From: an uncultured Bacilli bacterium
GTDB taxonomy: Bacteria; Bacillota_I; Bacilli_A; RF39; UBA660
Reading direction: 5' to 3'
NCBI GenBank assembly: GCA_947629655.1
Contig: CANREL010000009.1
Location: forward strand, 1 to 49,273
Length of the DNA stretch: 49,273 nt
Below, piece after piece: positions 8,511 through 17,965 of this stretch. Numbering within the stretch: the first letter of the stretch is position 1; each line of letters opens with the position of its first letter. A program made the translations under genes and the position numbers. The notes beneath the pieces are model-generated. The model did not search any database and was not told where the DNA came from. It worked only from the letters and a program-made list of their open reading frames with translations.

Positions 8511-11069
8511 ATGAATAGACATGATATAGATCGAGACAAAATTAGTCCAATGATGAAACAGTATTTAGAAGTTAAAGATAAATATAATGATACGATTATT
8601 TTTTATCGTTTAGGAGACTTCTATGAAATGTTTTTCGAAGATGCCATAATCGGTAGTCGTGAATTAGAACTAACTTTGACGGGGAGAAACGCTGGTTTAG
8701 ATGAACGCGTTCCCATGTGTGGTGTTCCTCATCATGCCTATTTGTCATATTTGGATAAATTGGTTGAAAAAGGTTATAAAGTTGCCATATGTGAACAGAT
8801 GCAAGATCCGAAGACGACAAAGGGCATGGTTGAAAGAGAAGTTATTCAAGTCGTCACTAAAGGAACGAGACTTGATGCTTTTTTAAATGAAAAAGATAGT
8901 AATTACTTAGGTAGTGTTTATGATTTTGAATATTGCTACGGCATCAGTTTTGCTGATATCACAACGGGATACTTCTATACTTTGATCGTTGATCACGATG
9001 AGAACAAAGTCATTAAAGAAATAATTAAGAGAAATATAAGTGAGATCATCGTCAATGACAAAATAAGTCGTGAAGTCATTAATACCTTGCGTGGCAATTA
9101 TAATATTTTAGTTACGATTGTCGATGATTTATACGAAGAAGATGATTATAAATTTGTCTATAAAAACATATCTGACATAAGAAGTATTACGAGTATTAAA
9201 CATTTACTTGCCTATATCATAAATACTAAAAAAGGTGATTTATCACATTTACAAGAAGCCGAAGTTATCAATAGTGAGAACTACTTATCATTTGATGTTC
9301 ACACCAAACGCAATTTGGAACTTACAGAGACTATCAGAACTAAAGATCGAACTTATTCTCTTCTTTGGATTCTCGATAAGACTAAGACTGCTATGGGAAG
9401 TAGATTCTTGAAATATAATATTGAAAACCCTCTAACAGATATTGAAGAGATTAATCGTCGTTATGGAATAATTGAAAAGTTATTGAATGAATTCATTTTA
9501 AAAGAAGATTTGCAAAGAGAATTGGATGAAGTATATGACCTAGAACGTCTAGCGGGACGTATTGCTTATGGTAATTTAAATGCTCGTGATCTAATTCAAT
9601 TGAAAAACTCTCTAAAAGTTCTTCCTAATATTAGTAAAATTTTAGAAGAATTGGATTATTCTAAAAAGATTGAAACTCTAGATGAGTTGTATGAGTTATT
9701 AGAAAAATCAATCAATGAAGATGCTCCTGTTACAGTAAAAGAAGGTGGCTTAATCAAACCTGGTTACAGTGCTGAACTCGATGAGATAAAGTCGCTTGCT
9801 AGTGGTTCTAAAGACTTTATTTTGAATTTTGAACGTGAAGAAAAAGAACGTACAGGAATTAAAAACTTAAAAGTTGGTTTTAACAAAGTATTTGGTTATT
9901 ACATTGAAATAAGTAAAGGAAATATTCCCAATGTCAAAGAAGAGTGGGGGTATGATCGCAAACAGACTCTTGCTAATTGTGAACGCTTTACGACTCCTAT
10001 TTTAAAAGAGAAAGAAAACATCATTTTAGGTGCTGAAGAGCGCATTATCAATCTTGAGTATCGCTTGTTCATGGAGATAAGAGATGAAGTTAAAAAATAT
10101 ATCGGTCGTCTTCAAAAAATAAGTCGTGTTCTTGCGGAAGTAGATATGATGGCATCTCTTACTACTGTTGCTGAAGAAAATGGTTATGTCAAACCAAATA
10201 TAACTTTGACTAGAAATATAAACATTAAAGATGGTCGCCATCCTGTCGTTGAAAAAGTGATTAAAGACGATTATGTTCCAAATGACATCATCATGGGTGA
10301 TGATACTGATATTCTTTTGATAACTGGTCCTAATATGGCTGGTAAATCAACTTATATGCGCCAACTTGCCATCATCGTCATCATGGCTCAAATCGGTTCT
10401 TTTGTTCCTGCTAAGAAATGTTCTATTCCCATCTTTGATAAAATCTTTACGAGAATTGGAGCTAGTGATGATTTAGTAAGTGGTGATTCAACTTTCATGG
10501 TTGAGATGAAAGAAGCTAATAACGCCATTAGTGAAGCAACTGAAAACAGCTTAATCCTTTTTGATGAGTTGGGACGTGGTACGGCAACTTATGATGGAAT
10601 GAGTCTTGCTCAAGCTATCCTTGAGTACATTCATGACAAGATCAAAGCTAAAACTCTTTTTTCTACGCATTATCATGAGTTGACTTCTTTAGCTGCTGAT
10701 TTGCCAAGATTAAAGAATGTTCATGTCAGTGCTATTGAAGAACAGGGTGAAATAACTTTTCTTCATCGCATCAAAAATGGCGCAGTTGACAAGAGTTATG
10801 GAATCCATGTCGCATCCCTTGCCAAACTTCCTAAATCTTTAATTGAACGCGCTAATGAAATTCTTAATGTCTATGAGAATAAAGGTGACAAAAAAGAGAC
10901 TTTCACTCAGACCAGTTTATTCTTAAGCTTTGATGAACAACCCGAAGAGAAAAAGGATGTCATCGGTGATCGTCTAAATGAAATTGATCCTCTTCAAACA
11001 ACTCCTATTGAAGCTTTAAACATTTTATATGAATTGAAAGAGTTATATAAAAATAATCATTCTAAGTAA
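8511..11069 (+). CDS. mutS: DNA mismatch repair protein MutS
   Basis: MutS recognises base mismatches and small loops and recruits MutL. The mismatch-binding Phe-x-Glu motif is present in GDFYEMFFEDA near residue 38, which marks MutS1 and not MutS2. The C-terminal ATPase has Walker A GPNMAGKS (606-613), a Walker B ending in LFDELGRGT, and the FSTHYHEL switch. Its length (852 residues) is normal. I place the start at ATG 8511, preceded by GGTGG, because the ATG at 8499 lies at the expected transcript start. cvpA follows under its own promoter, and mutL lies about 4 kb downstream in this repair-rich neighbourhood. Confidence 0.97.
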   Translation: MNRHDIDRDKISPMMKQYLEVKDKYNDTIIFYRLGDFYEMFFEDAIIGSRELELTLTGRNAGLDERVPMCGVPHHAYLSYLDKLVEKGYKVAICEQMQDPKTTKGMVEREVIQVVTKGTRLDAFLNEKDSNYLGSVYDFEYCYGISFADITTGYFYTLIVDHDENKVIKEIIKRNISEIIVNDKISREVINTLRGNYNILVTIVDDLYEEDDYKFVYKNISDIRSITSIKHLLAYIINTKKGDLSHLQEAEVINSENYLSFDVHTKRNLELTETIRTKDRTYSLLWILDKTKTAMGSRFLKYNIENPLTDIEEINRRYGIIEKLLNEFILKEDLQRELDEVYDLERLAGRIAYGNLNARDLIQLKNSLKVLPNISKILEELDYSKKIETLDELYELLEKSINEDAPVTVKEGGLIKPGYSAELDEIKSLASGSKDFILNFEREEKERTGIKNLKVGFNKVFGYYIEISKGNIPNVKEEWGYDRKQTLANCERFTTPILKEKENIILGAEERIINLEYRLFMEIRDEVKKYIGRLQKISRVLAEVDMMASLTTVAEENGYVKPNITLTRNINIKDGRHPVVEKVIKDDYVPNDIIMGDDTDILLITGPNMAGKSTYMRQLAIIVIMAQIGSFVPAKKCSIPIFDKIFTRIGASDDLVSGDSTFMVEMKEANNAISEATENSLILFDELGRGTATYDGMSLAQAILEYIHDKIKAKTLFSTHYHELTSLAADLPRLKNVHVSAIEEQGEITFLHRIKNGAVDKSYGIHVASLAKLPKSLIERANEILNVYENKGDKKETFTQTSLFLSFDEQPEEKKDVIGDRLNEIDPLQTTPIEALNILYELKELYKNNHSK

Positions 11070-11127
11070 ATTGACAAAATAAAAAGGTAAATATTTTATT
11101 TTTTTATTTTTATTTACTATGAATTGA

Positions 11128-11136
11128 TGCTATACT
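11128..11136 (+). promoter_or_regulatory. Extended -10 promoter of cvpA
   Basis: TGcTATACT lies 26 bases upstream of the cvpA start, with AGGAGG in between. No good -35 is seen. An AT-rich inverted repeat (GTAAATA 11087-11093, TATTTAC 11111-11117) lies between mutS and this box and could be a weak mutS terminator. Confidence 0.45.
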
Positions 11137-11161
11137 TAAAATATGATTAGGAGGTAAAAAA

Positions 11162-11884
11162 ATGGATATATTTAGTTTAAATGTAATTGATGTCGTCATC
11201 GTATTATTTATTTTATGTGGTGGCGTTGTTGGAATGAAACGTGGTGTTTTTAAAGAATTAGTTATGACTGTGGGATATTTAATATTGATCATTTTATCAT
11301 TAATGTTGAAAAATCCTCTTGCTGAATTCTTATCTTTACATCTACCATTCTTCAATTTTGGAGGTGTTTTCGAAGGAACAGCTGTCTTAAACATCATCTT
11401 ATATCAAATATTGTCATTCATCATTGTCTTTGCTGTCTTAAGTATTATTTTCAACATTGTTTTAGCCGTTACTAAAGTCTTTGAAAAGATATTGGACATT
11501 ACCATCATTGGTGGAATATTATCAAAATTATTAGGACTATTTGTCGGATTGATTGAAGGATATATCTTAGTGTTCTTCATGTGTGTAGTTTTATCATATC
11601 CCGTTTTCAATCAATCAGTAGTTGCTACATCATCCCTAAAAGCACGAATTTTAAATTCGACACCAGTTTTGAGTAATATAGTTAAAGGGATGACTGATAC
11701 TGTTGATGAAGTCATAGAACTATCAAAATCTGACATCAAAGATAATAAAGAAGAAATTGATCGCCAATCTATTGAAATTATGTTAAAACACAAATTTGTA
11801 AAACCTAGTTACATCGAAAAATTGATTGAAGCTGGAAAAATAACGACACCAGGAATGAATGATATCGTTAACAAGTACAAATAA
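11162..11884 (+). CDS. cvpA: CvpA family membrane protein
   Basis: A 240-residue membrane protein with four to five hydrophobic helices in the first ~155 residues. It shows the CvpA/YshB hallmarks: IDVVIVLFILCGGVVGMKRG at the start, an IIGGILSKLLGLFVGLIEGY helix, and then a soluble charged tail. In other bacteria the family is linked to colicin V production and to envelope homeostasis, with no agreed biochemical role. AGGAGG precedes the ATG. In Bacillus-type genomes cvpA also lies near mutS-family genes, which fits. A strong hairpin follows, so it is probably a single-gene unit. Confidence 0.85.
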   Translation: MDIFSLNVIDVVIVLFILCGGVVGMKRGVFKELVMTVGYLILIILSLMLKNPLAEFLSLHLPFFNFGGVFEGTAVLNIILYQILSFIIVFAVLSIIFNIVLAVTKVFEKILDITIIGGILSKLLGLFVGLIEGYILVFFMCVVLSYPVFNQSVVATSSLKARILNSTPVLSNIVKGMTDTVDEVIELSKSDIKDNKEEIDRQSIEIMLKHKFVKPSYIEKLIEAGKITTPGMNDIVNKYK

Positions 11885-11909
11885 AAAGGAGCACGCTCCT
11901 TTTTATTTT
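11883..11909. terminator. Bidirectional terminator between cvpA and yigZ
   Basis: The stem AAAAAGGAG / CTCCTTTTT (11883-11903) with a CACG loop has a T-rich run on both strands. It separates two convergent genes. Confidence 0.85.
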
Positions 11910-12475
11910 GTCTCAATATCTTTTTCTGCAATGATTTCATAATTGATATTATCGAGTAATGATAAATTATCTTTAGGAATTAGAACGGTGTATTTAATCG
12001 TATTTAGATATTCTTTTTTTATTATGTAATTTTTTAGTGTATAATCGATATTTTTTTGATTTTCGTAACTACTTTCAAAACTGATTAAAAGACCAGGAAC
12101 TAAATTGACGATATCAACTTTTTCAAGAGAAGTAGTCACCGCTTTCGAATAAGCTCGTACGAGACCACCAGCTCCCAATTTTATGCCCCCAAAATATCTG
12201 ACGACGACGCATAAGACGTAATTCAAATCATTTTTTAAAAGAACTTCCATGATAGGAACCCCAGCTGTACCTCCTGGTTCTCCGTCATCACTGGATTTGC
12301 TTTTATCATCAATTACATAGGCATAACAGTAATGTGTCGCATCCTTATAATTTCTTTTTACTTCCTCAATTCTTTCTTTTACTTCACTAATGGAATGTAC
12401 TTTGTACAAAAGAGCAATAAATCGCGACTTATTTATTTCTATTTCTGATTTAACATCTTCAATAATTGTTTTCAT
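11903..12475 (-). CDS. yigZ: YigZ / IMPACT family protein
   Basis: A 190-residue protein of the UPF0029/IMPACT family. The family signature is present: FIALLYKVHSISEVKERI, then ATHYCYAYV, SSDDGEPGGTAGVPIMEVL and VVRYFGGIKLGAGGLVRAYS. A second small C-terminal domain (DUF1949-like) follows. Its role is poorly defined; relatives affect translation or act on proteins. The start is ATG 12475, with GGTGAT just upstream. A longer reading from ATG 12502 is excluded because that codon lies upstream of the -10 box. Confidence 0.9.
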   Translation of the reverse strand: MKTIIEDVKSEIEINKSRFIALLYKVHSISEVKERIEEVKRNYKDATHYCYAYVIDDKSKSSDDGEPGGTAGVPIMEVLLKNDLNYVLCVVVRYFGGIKLGAGGLVRAYSKAVTTSLEKVDIVNLVPGLLISFESSYENQKNIDYTLKNYIIKKEYLNTIKYTVLIPKDNLSLLDNINYEIIAEKDIETK

Positions 12476-12492
12476 CAAATCACCATGACTAA

Positions 12493-12521
12493 ATTTTATC
12501 AAATAAAATTAAAACTGTAAA
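12493..12521 (-). promoter_or_regulatory. Sigma-A-type promoter of yigZ
   Basis: On the minus strand TTTACA (12521-12516) and TAAAAT (12498-12493) are separated by 17 bases, with a TG one base before the -10. It lies back to back with the nudix-uvrC promoter. Confidence 0.65.
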
Positions 12522-12529
12522 ATTAAGAA

Positions 12530-12558
12530 TTGAGAAATAACTATAAAAGTAATAAAAT
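12530..12558 (+). promoter_or_regulatory. Promoter of the nudix-uvrC unit
   Basis: TTGAGA (12530-12535), a 17-base spacer and TAAAAT (12553-12558) lie 24 bases upstream of the Nudix gene start. Confidence 0.55.
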
Positions 12559-12581
12559 AATATTAGTCAACGGGAGGAATT

Positions 12582-13043
12582 ATGAAGAAGAGTGCTGGTA
12601 TTTTAATGTATAAAAGAGAAAACGATAAAATTAAAGTCTTGTTATGTCATCCAGGGGGACCTTATTGGGAAGGAACTAACTTACACAGTTGGGGTATTCC
12701 TAAAGGAGAACTTGATGGAGACGAACGAGTAATCGATGCTGCTATTAGGGAATTTAAAGAGGAGACAAATTTAAAAGTTACTAAAGATGGCATCAACTTT
12801 TTAGCATCTAAAAAAGTCTCTAACAATAAATTAGTAATTATCTTTATGAAAGAACAAGATTATGATTTAGCCAATTGTCATAGTAATACTTTTCCTTTAG
12901 AATGGCCAAAAAATTCAGGAATTGTTAAAGATTATCCAGAAAATGATAAGTATGAATGGATCGATTTAGAAGAAGCTAAAGAATTGATCTTTGATAAACA
13001 ACAAAGTTTTTTAGATAAACTAGCTGAGAAGTTAAAGAGCTAG
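12582..13043 (+). CDS. Nudix hydrolase
   Basis: A 153-residue Nudix protein, which hydrolyses nucleoside diphosphates linked to another group. The box is complete and canonical: Gly47-x5-Glu53-x7-Arg61-Glu62-x-x-Glu65-Glu66, read as GELDGDERVIDAAIREFKEE. The N-terminal KKSAGILMYKRENDKIKVLL strand and the GGPYWEG loop resemble diadenosine-polyphosphate or RNA 5'-end type members, but substrate cannot be told from sequence. The strong site GGGAGG precedes the ATG. uvrC follows within 20 bases, so the two are co-transcribed. A sanitising role beside DNA repair genes is plausible but inferred. Confidence 0.88.
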   Translation: MKKSAGILMYKRENDKIKVLLCHPGGPYWEGTNLHSWGIPKGELDGDERVIDAAIREFKEETNLKVTKDGINFLASKKVSNNKLVIIFMKEQDYDLANCHSNTFPLEWPKNSGIVKDYPENDKYEWIDLEEAKELIFDKQQSFLDKLAEKLKS

Positions 13044-13059
13044 AAAGAGGGTGAAGAAG

Positions 13060-14838
13060 TTGACTGAAGAAGTTAAAAACTATATTAAAGAAAAGTTGAA
13101 ATTAGTTCCAGAATTACCTGGTTCATACCAAATGAAAAATAGCGATGGTTTGATAATTTATGTCGGTAAAGCTAAAAATTTAAAACGTCGTGTTTCTAGC
13201 TATTTCAATAAGACCCAAACTGGTAAAACTTTAATGCTTGTCAACGATATAACTGATTTTGAATACATCGTTACCTCTACGGAATTAGAGTCATTAATTC
13301 TTGAAATAACGCTGATTAAAAAATATAATCCTAAATACAATATTTTGTTAAAAGATGATAAGAGTTATCCCTATATTGAGTTTACTAAAGAGAAATATCC
13401 ACGATTAAAGATAGTTCGCAATATCAATCGTAAAAAGAATAAAAATCGTTTGTATGGACCATATCCTAACGTTTCGGCTGCCCGAAAGACTGTCAATATC
13501 ATCAATCGTGTCTATCCGTTGCGCAAATGTGACAATTTGAAAAAAGAAGTTTGTCTCTACTATCACATTGGTGAGTGCTTAGGTTATTGTCAAAAAGAAA
13601 TAGATGAGGGATGTTTAAATAACATGTGTGATGAGATCATTGCCTTTTTAAACGGTAATAGTGATATCATTAAAGCTAAACTAGAAAGCCAAATGGAGCG
13701 AGCAAGTCAAGATATGAATTATGAACGCGCGATGGAGATAAGAGACATGTTAAATGATATCGACATAACTCTAGCTAAACAGAAGATATCTATAAACACT
13801 AAGTATAATTTTGATATTTTCAATTGTTATCGCCATAATAATTATTTATCAGTTGAAGTATTCTTCATAAGAGAAGGTTTGTTGTTCGGTCGTCACGATA
13901 AAATTTTATCAGTCGTTGATAGTGACGAAGAAGCTCTAATGGAATACATCATCAAATTCTATGAAAAAAATAATGTCATGCCTAAAGAAATAATCGTTCC
14001 TAGTTATATCGATCGCGATATTTTGAGTGAATTTTTAAATATAAAAGTATCAAGTCCAACTCGTGGAGATATCAAAAAACTTCTTGAATTAGCTAGTGAA
14101 AATGCCAAAATTAAACTTGAAGAAAAAGAAGAGACTTTATCCAATAGTGAAAAAGCTCGTTTACAGGCTGTTGAAGATTTGAAAAAAATTCTTAAAACTG
14201 ATCATGTCAGTCGCATTGAAGCTTTTGATAACTCCCATCTATTTGGAACATTTTATGTCGGGGGTATGGTCGTTTTTGATGACTTTCTTCCAAATAAAAA
14301 CGAATATCGCAAATTCAAGATTGATGCAAGCGTCAAAGATGATTTAGGGGCTATGCGAGAAGTCCTTTATCGTCGTTACTATCGCGTTTTGATGAATGAA
14401 GAAAAAAAGTGTGATCTGATCGTCGTCGATGGTGGTGAGACCCAAGTTAACGTTTGTAAAAAGATAATTGAAGATTTTAAATTGGACATTAAGATAATTG
14501 GTTTGAAAAAAGATGATAAACATCGCACCAGTTCTTTAATTGATGAGAATTTGAATGAAATTCCTCTCGACCGTCATAGTAACTTATTCATCTTTTTGAG
14601 TAAGATTCAAGAAGAAGTTCACAACTATGCCATCAGTTATCATCGCAACATCAAGAGTAAAGGAACACTATCTAGTCTTTTAGATATGGTTGATGGAATT
14701 GGTGAAAAGAGAAAAAAAGAACTGCTTCGTAAATTTGGATCATTAAAGAAAATGAAAGAAGCTTCAGAGGAAGAACTTGAAACTGTTTTGAATAAAGATA
14801 TTGCCAATAATTTGTATAACTATTTAAAATCTCTTTAA
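13060..14838 (+). CDS. uvrC: Excinuclease ABC subunit C
   Basis: UvrC makes both incisions in nucleotide excision repair. An N-terminal GIY-YIG domain is visible (PGSYQMKN, then IIYVGKAKNLKRRVSSYF), followed by a Cys-containing region, a UVR motif near residue 205 (QDMNYERAMEIRDML), an RNase H-like domain (IEAFDNSHLFG and DLIVVDGG), and C-terminal helix-hairpin-helix motifs (GIGEKRKKELLRKFGSLKKM). It has 592 residues from TTG 13060. I prefer that TTG to GTG 13051 because AGAGGG directly abuts the GTG but is correctly spaced from the TTG. The gene forms a unit with the upstream Nudix gene. No uvrA or uvrB is in the window. Confidence 0.96.
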   Translation: MTEEVKNYIKEKLKLVPELPGSYQMKNSDGLIIYVGKAKNLKRRVSSYFNKTQTGKTLMLVNDITDFEYIVTSTELESLILEITLIKKYNPKYNILLKDDKSYPYIEFTKEKYPRLKIVRNINRKKNKNRLYGPYPNVSAARKTVNIINRVYPLRKCDNLKKEVCLYYHIGECLGYCQKEIDEGCLNNMCDEIIAFLNGNSDIIKAKLESQMERASQDMNYERAMEIRDMLNDIDITLAKQKISINTKYNFDIFNCYRHNNYLSVEVFFIREGLLFGRHDKILSVVDSDEEALMEYIIKFYEKNNVMPKEIIVPSYIDRDILSEFLNIKVSSPTRGDIKKLLELASENAKIKLEEKEETLSNSEKARLQAVEDLKKILKTDHVSRIEAFDNSHLFGTFYVGGMVVFDDFLPNKNEYRKFKIDASVKDDLGAMREVLYRRYYRVLMNEEKKCDLIVVDGGETQVNVCKKIIEDFKLDIKIIGLKKDDKHRTSSLIDENLNEIPLDRHSNLFIFLSKIQEEVHNYAISYHRNIKSKGTLSSLLDMVDGIGEKRKKELLRKFGSLKKMKEASEEELETVLNKDIANNLYNYLKSL

Positions 14839-14862
14839 AATAAATTCTTATTTTGTTATAAT
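14834..14862 (+). promoter_or_regulatory. Promoter upstream of the PepSY-like gene and mutL
   Basis: TTTAAA (14834-14839), 17 bases, then TGtTATAAT (14854-14862), an extended -10 box, 28 bases before the next ATG. The -35 overlaps the uvrC stop region. Confidence 0.6.
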
Positions 14863-14889
14863 GATTTTAGAATAAGAAAGGAGATTAAT

Positions 14890-15252
14890 ATGAAAAATAA
14901 AAAGACTTTGATTATTGTTGGTAGTGTTTTAGTAGTCATAATAGTTGCAGTGGTATTGATTTTGGCAATTAGTAATAAAGACCCTGATAGTAATGAAAAA
15001 GAAAATAAAAAACCAAATGCAAATGGTGAAATAGTGTCAGATGAAGAAACTGTTACTGAGGAGTATGGTTTCTCTAAAGAAGATGCTATTGCTGTCGCAA
15101 AAGAGATATTCCAAAGCGACAACTATGAATTTGATGCTAAAGTTAGAGAAGATAATATGTGGGTTGTAACTGTTAAGAATACTGATAACGATGAAACATA
15201 TACAATAATAGTTAATCCAAATGATGGAACCCATGAATTTGTGACAGAATAG
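14890..15252 (+). CDS. Small membrane-anchored protein with a PepSY-like domain
   Basis: A 120-residue protein. A single N-terminal membrane anchor (about residues 7-27) is followed by a charged low-complexity linker rich in Lys, Asn and Glu. The compact C-terminal domain of ~60 residues (YGFSKEDAIAVAKEIF, WVVTVKN and YTIIVNPNDGTHEF) resembles a single PepSY repeat. PepSY domains are often extracytoplasmic and linked to protease inhibition, but no target is visible. AAAGGAG precedes the ATG and mutL follows after 15 bases, so the gene is co-transcribed with mutL. The PepSY call is by eye and moderate. Confidence 0.6.
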   Translation: MKNKKTLIIVGSVLVVIIVAVVLILAISNKDPDSNEKENKKPNANGEIVSDEETVTEEYGFSKEDAIAVAKEIFQSDNYEFDAKVREDNMWVVTVKNTDNDETYTIIVNPNDGTHEFVTE

Positions 15253-15267
15253 AGAAAGTGATAGCGT

Positions 15268-17061
15268 ATGAGTAAAGTTTTAGTTATGGACGCTGATCTA
15301 GCTAATAAAATTGCAGCTGGTGAAGTGGTTGAAAAAGTTGTTAGTGTCGTTAAAGAATTAGTTGAAAATTCTATTGATGCTGGTGCTAAAGAAATTAAAA
15401 TTGAGCTTATAGATAGCGGTGTTAAAGAAATAACAGTGACAGATGACGGCGTTGGAATGGATGAAGAAGATGCCGTTTTATGTTTTTCAAGACATGCTAC
15501 TAGTAAATTGCGAAACCTAGACGATTTGTTCAATATCGAAAGTCTAGGTTTTCGTGGTGAAGCTCTACCTTCAATCGCATCAGTAAGTAATACGACTCTA
15601 CAAACTAATAATGGTACTTGTAGTACCGAAGTAATCGTCAATGGGGGAAAAGTTGACAGTATCAAATCGATTGATTGCCCTAAAGGTACAAAGATAAAAG
15701 TTAGAAATCTTTTCTATAACACTCCTGTTCGATTGAAATATTTAAAAAATCTATATATTGAACTAGCTAATGTCGTTGAATATGTCGATAAGATGGCTTT
15801 GTCTTATCCCAACATTCGATTTAATCTATTGAATAATGGTAAATCGATTTTATTCACAGATGGTAGTGGCAATTTGTTAAAAGTAATATCACGAATTTAT
15901 GGAATCGATGTCGCTAAAAAAATGATTCCTATTAATGGTAGTAATGGTGATTACACGATTAAGGGCTTGATTTCTTATCCTGAAAAAGCTCGTTCGGGAC
16001 GTAACTGTATGACGACTTTCGTCAATAATCGTCTAATTAAAAATAATGAATTGAATAAGATTATAACGGATGCTTATCATACTTATATTCCGTCATCTCG
16101 TTTTCCAATCGTCATCATCAATATTGAAGTTGATCCAATTTTGATCGATATCAACATTCATCCGACTAAGATGGATATCAAATTTTCAAAAATGGATACT
16201 TTAAAAGAATTATTGATGAAACTCATTACTGAGCAGTTGGAGTCCCGTAACTTGATACCAACTCTTAGAAGTCAAGAGGAAAAACAAAAGATGGATATGG
16301 CTAATGCCGTTGAAGGAGTCAAAGAAATTGTCATTAGTAATGAAAAAAGTGAAGAATCTAATGATTACCAATCTCTTGAAGAGATGCAACTAGATTTAGA
16401 TGTCAAAGAAGAAGAAGTTCCTCTTTATGATCCAAATTCCAAAGTTGAAGAACCAAAAGAAGAAAAGAAAGACCGCATTAAGAAAATGTATCCAGTCGGT
16501 TTAGTTCATGGTACTTATATCGTTGCTGAAAATGAAGATGGTATGTACTTGATTGATCAACATGCCGCTGCCGAACGAATCAACTATGAGAAGTATATGA
16601 AAAAGATGGGAACCCATGACAATCACATGCAAGATTTATTGATACCTTTAAAAATTGAATTATCGAATAATGATTATTTGATTTTGAAAGAAAAAATGGA
16701 TAAGTTAAAAGATTTGAATTTTGAAGTTGAAGAATTTGGTATTAATACCATTCTCATCAGAAGTCATCCATATTGGTTACCAGAATATGCTCTTGAAGAA
16801 GCTATTCGTAAAATTATCGATATCGTCATTAGTGAAAAAGAATTTGATCCTTATAAGTTTACTGAAAAGATTGCGATAACACTCGCTTGTAAAATGAGTA
16901 TCAAAGCTAATGATCACCTCGAAATGCCAGCGATGGAAGATTTGCTTGATCGTCTTCGTGATACTGATAATCCATTTACTTGTCCTCATGGTCGCCCAAC
17001 CATCATTACTTATTCCAAATACGAATTGGAAAAAATGTTTATGAGGAGCATGGAAAAATAA
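15268..17061 (+). CDS. mutL: DNA mismatch repair protein MutL (endonuclease type)
   Basis: MutL couples MutS mismatch detection to strand incision. The N-terminal GHKL ATPase motifs are intact: ELVENSIDAGA (30-40), DDGVGM near residue 60, and GFRGEAL. A flexible acidic linker spans about residues 335-405. The C-terminal domain carries the endonuclease metal motif DQHAAAE (430-436) and the later ACKMS and CPHGRP elements, so this is the nicking MutL of bacteria without MutH. Its length of 597 residues is typical. It follows the PepSY-like gene and ends one base before an ABC transporter ATPase gene, suggesting read-through between them. Confidence 0.96.
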   Translation: MSKVLVMDADLANKIAAGEVVEKVVSVVKELVENSIDAGAKEIKIELIDSGVKEITVTDDGVGMDEEDAVLCFSRHATSKLRNLDDLFNIESLGFRGEALPSIASVSNTTLQTNNGTCSTEVIVNGGKVDSIKSIDCPKGTKIKVRNLFYNTPVRLKYLKNLYIELANVVEYVDKMALSYPNIRFNLLNNGKSILFTDGSGNLLKVISRIYGIDVAKKMIPINGSNGDYTIKGLISYPEKARSGRNCMTTFVNNRLIKNNELNKIITDAYHTYIPSSRFPIVIINIEVDPILIDINIHPTKMDIKFSKMDTLKELLMKLITEQLESRNLIPTLRSQEEKQKMDMANAVEGVKEIVISNEKSEESNDYQSLEEMQLDLDVKEEEVPLYDPNSKVEEPKEEKKDRIKKMYPVGLVHGTYIVAENEDGMYLIDQHAAAERINYEKYMKKMGTHDNHMQDLLIPLKIELSNNDYLILKEKMDKLKDLNFEVEEFGINTILIRSHPYWLPEYALEEAIRKIIDIVISEKEFDPYKFTEKIAITLACKMSIKANDHLEMPAMEDLLDRLRDTDNPFTCPHGRPTIITYSKYELEKMFMRSMEK

Positions 17062-17062
17062 T

Positions 17063-17965
17063 ATGAAAATATTAGAGTGTCATAATTTAAAGAAAAAATT
17101 TGGAAAGAAAGAAGTCATCAAAGGTGTCAGTTTTGACGTTGAAGAAGGTGACATCTTAGGTTTTATCGGACCAAATGGTGCTGGTAAGACGACGACGATT
17201 AAACTCATCTTAGGTTTACAAAAATATGATGCAGGTGAAGTAAAAATTAATTCTTATGACGTCAAAAAGAACTTTGTCAAAGCCATTGAAAGAGTTGGAA
17301 CCATTGTCGAAAATCCTGATATGTACATGTATCTAAGTGGTCGCAAAAATCTTGAATTGTGTTCACATCTCTATAAAAATGTTGATAAAGAACGAATTGA
17401 AGAAGTTATCAATGTCGTTGGATTGAAAAATCGCATTGATGACAAAGTCAGCAAATATTCTCTAGGTATGCGTCAACGCTTGGGAATCGCTCAAGCCATT
17501 CTTCATCATCCCAATCTCTTAGTGTTAGATGAACCGACCAATGGATTAGATCCAGAAGGTATCATGGAACTTCGTGAACTTTTGAAAAAATTGGCCAAAG
17601 AAGAAAAAATGGGCATATTGATATCCAGTCATAATTTAGCTGAATTAGAAAGCTTTTGTAATAAAGTATGCATCATTCAAAATGGTGAAATAATTGAAGA
17701 GGGTGGCATTAAAGAACTCAAAAAGAAAATGAGTAATTCCATCTATCACTTCGAAGTTGATGATACTAAAAAAATAAATAAATTATATAAAGATGCGACT
17801 GTTTTAAATAATACTAGTTTTGAAATTAGTACGAATAGAGAAGAAGTAGCCAGTATTATTTCTAACTTAGTAAAAGAAAATATTTTAATATATGAAGTAT
17901 ATCAAAAGAGTGTATCTCTCGAAGAAGTATTCATTCAAAAGACGGGAGGTAATATCATTGATTAA
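17063..17965 (+). CDS. ABC transporter ATP-binding protein (drug/peptide exporter type)
   Basis: A 300-residue ABC ATPase of the CcmA/BcrA-like class. Walker A is GPNGAGKT (36-43), the signature is SLGMRQR (133-139), Walker B is LLVLDEPTNGLDP, and the switch His lies in ISSHNLAE. A C-terminal extension of ~80 residues follows, as in ABC-2 export ATPases. It energises the membrane partner encoded just downstream, whose TTG start overlaps this gene's end by 8 bases. MutL stops at 17061 and its last codons contain the ribosome site for this gene. The transported substrate is unknown; antimicrobial peptide or lipid export is typical of the class. Confidence 0.92.
   Translation: MKILECHNLKKKFGKKEVIKGVSFDVEEGDILGFIGPNGAGKTTTIKLILGLQKYDAGEVKINSYDVKKNFVKAIERVGTIVENPDMYMYLSGRKNLELCSHLYKNVDKERIEEVINVVGLKNRIDDKVSKYSLGMRQRLGIAQAILHHPNLLVLDEPTNGLDPEGIMELRELLKKLAKEEKMGILISSHNLAELESFCNKVCIIQNGEIIEEGGIKELKKKMSNSIYHFEVDDTKKINKLYKDATVLNNTSFEISTNREEVASIISNLVKENILIYEVYQKSVSLEEVFIQKTGGNIID

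Noticed and set aside
15123..15665. 180-codon minus-strand frame across the PepSY-like gene and mutL
   Set aside because: It is antisense to mutL ATPase motifs, very Ser/Thr-rich as expected of a shadow frame, and has no start context.
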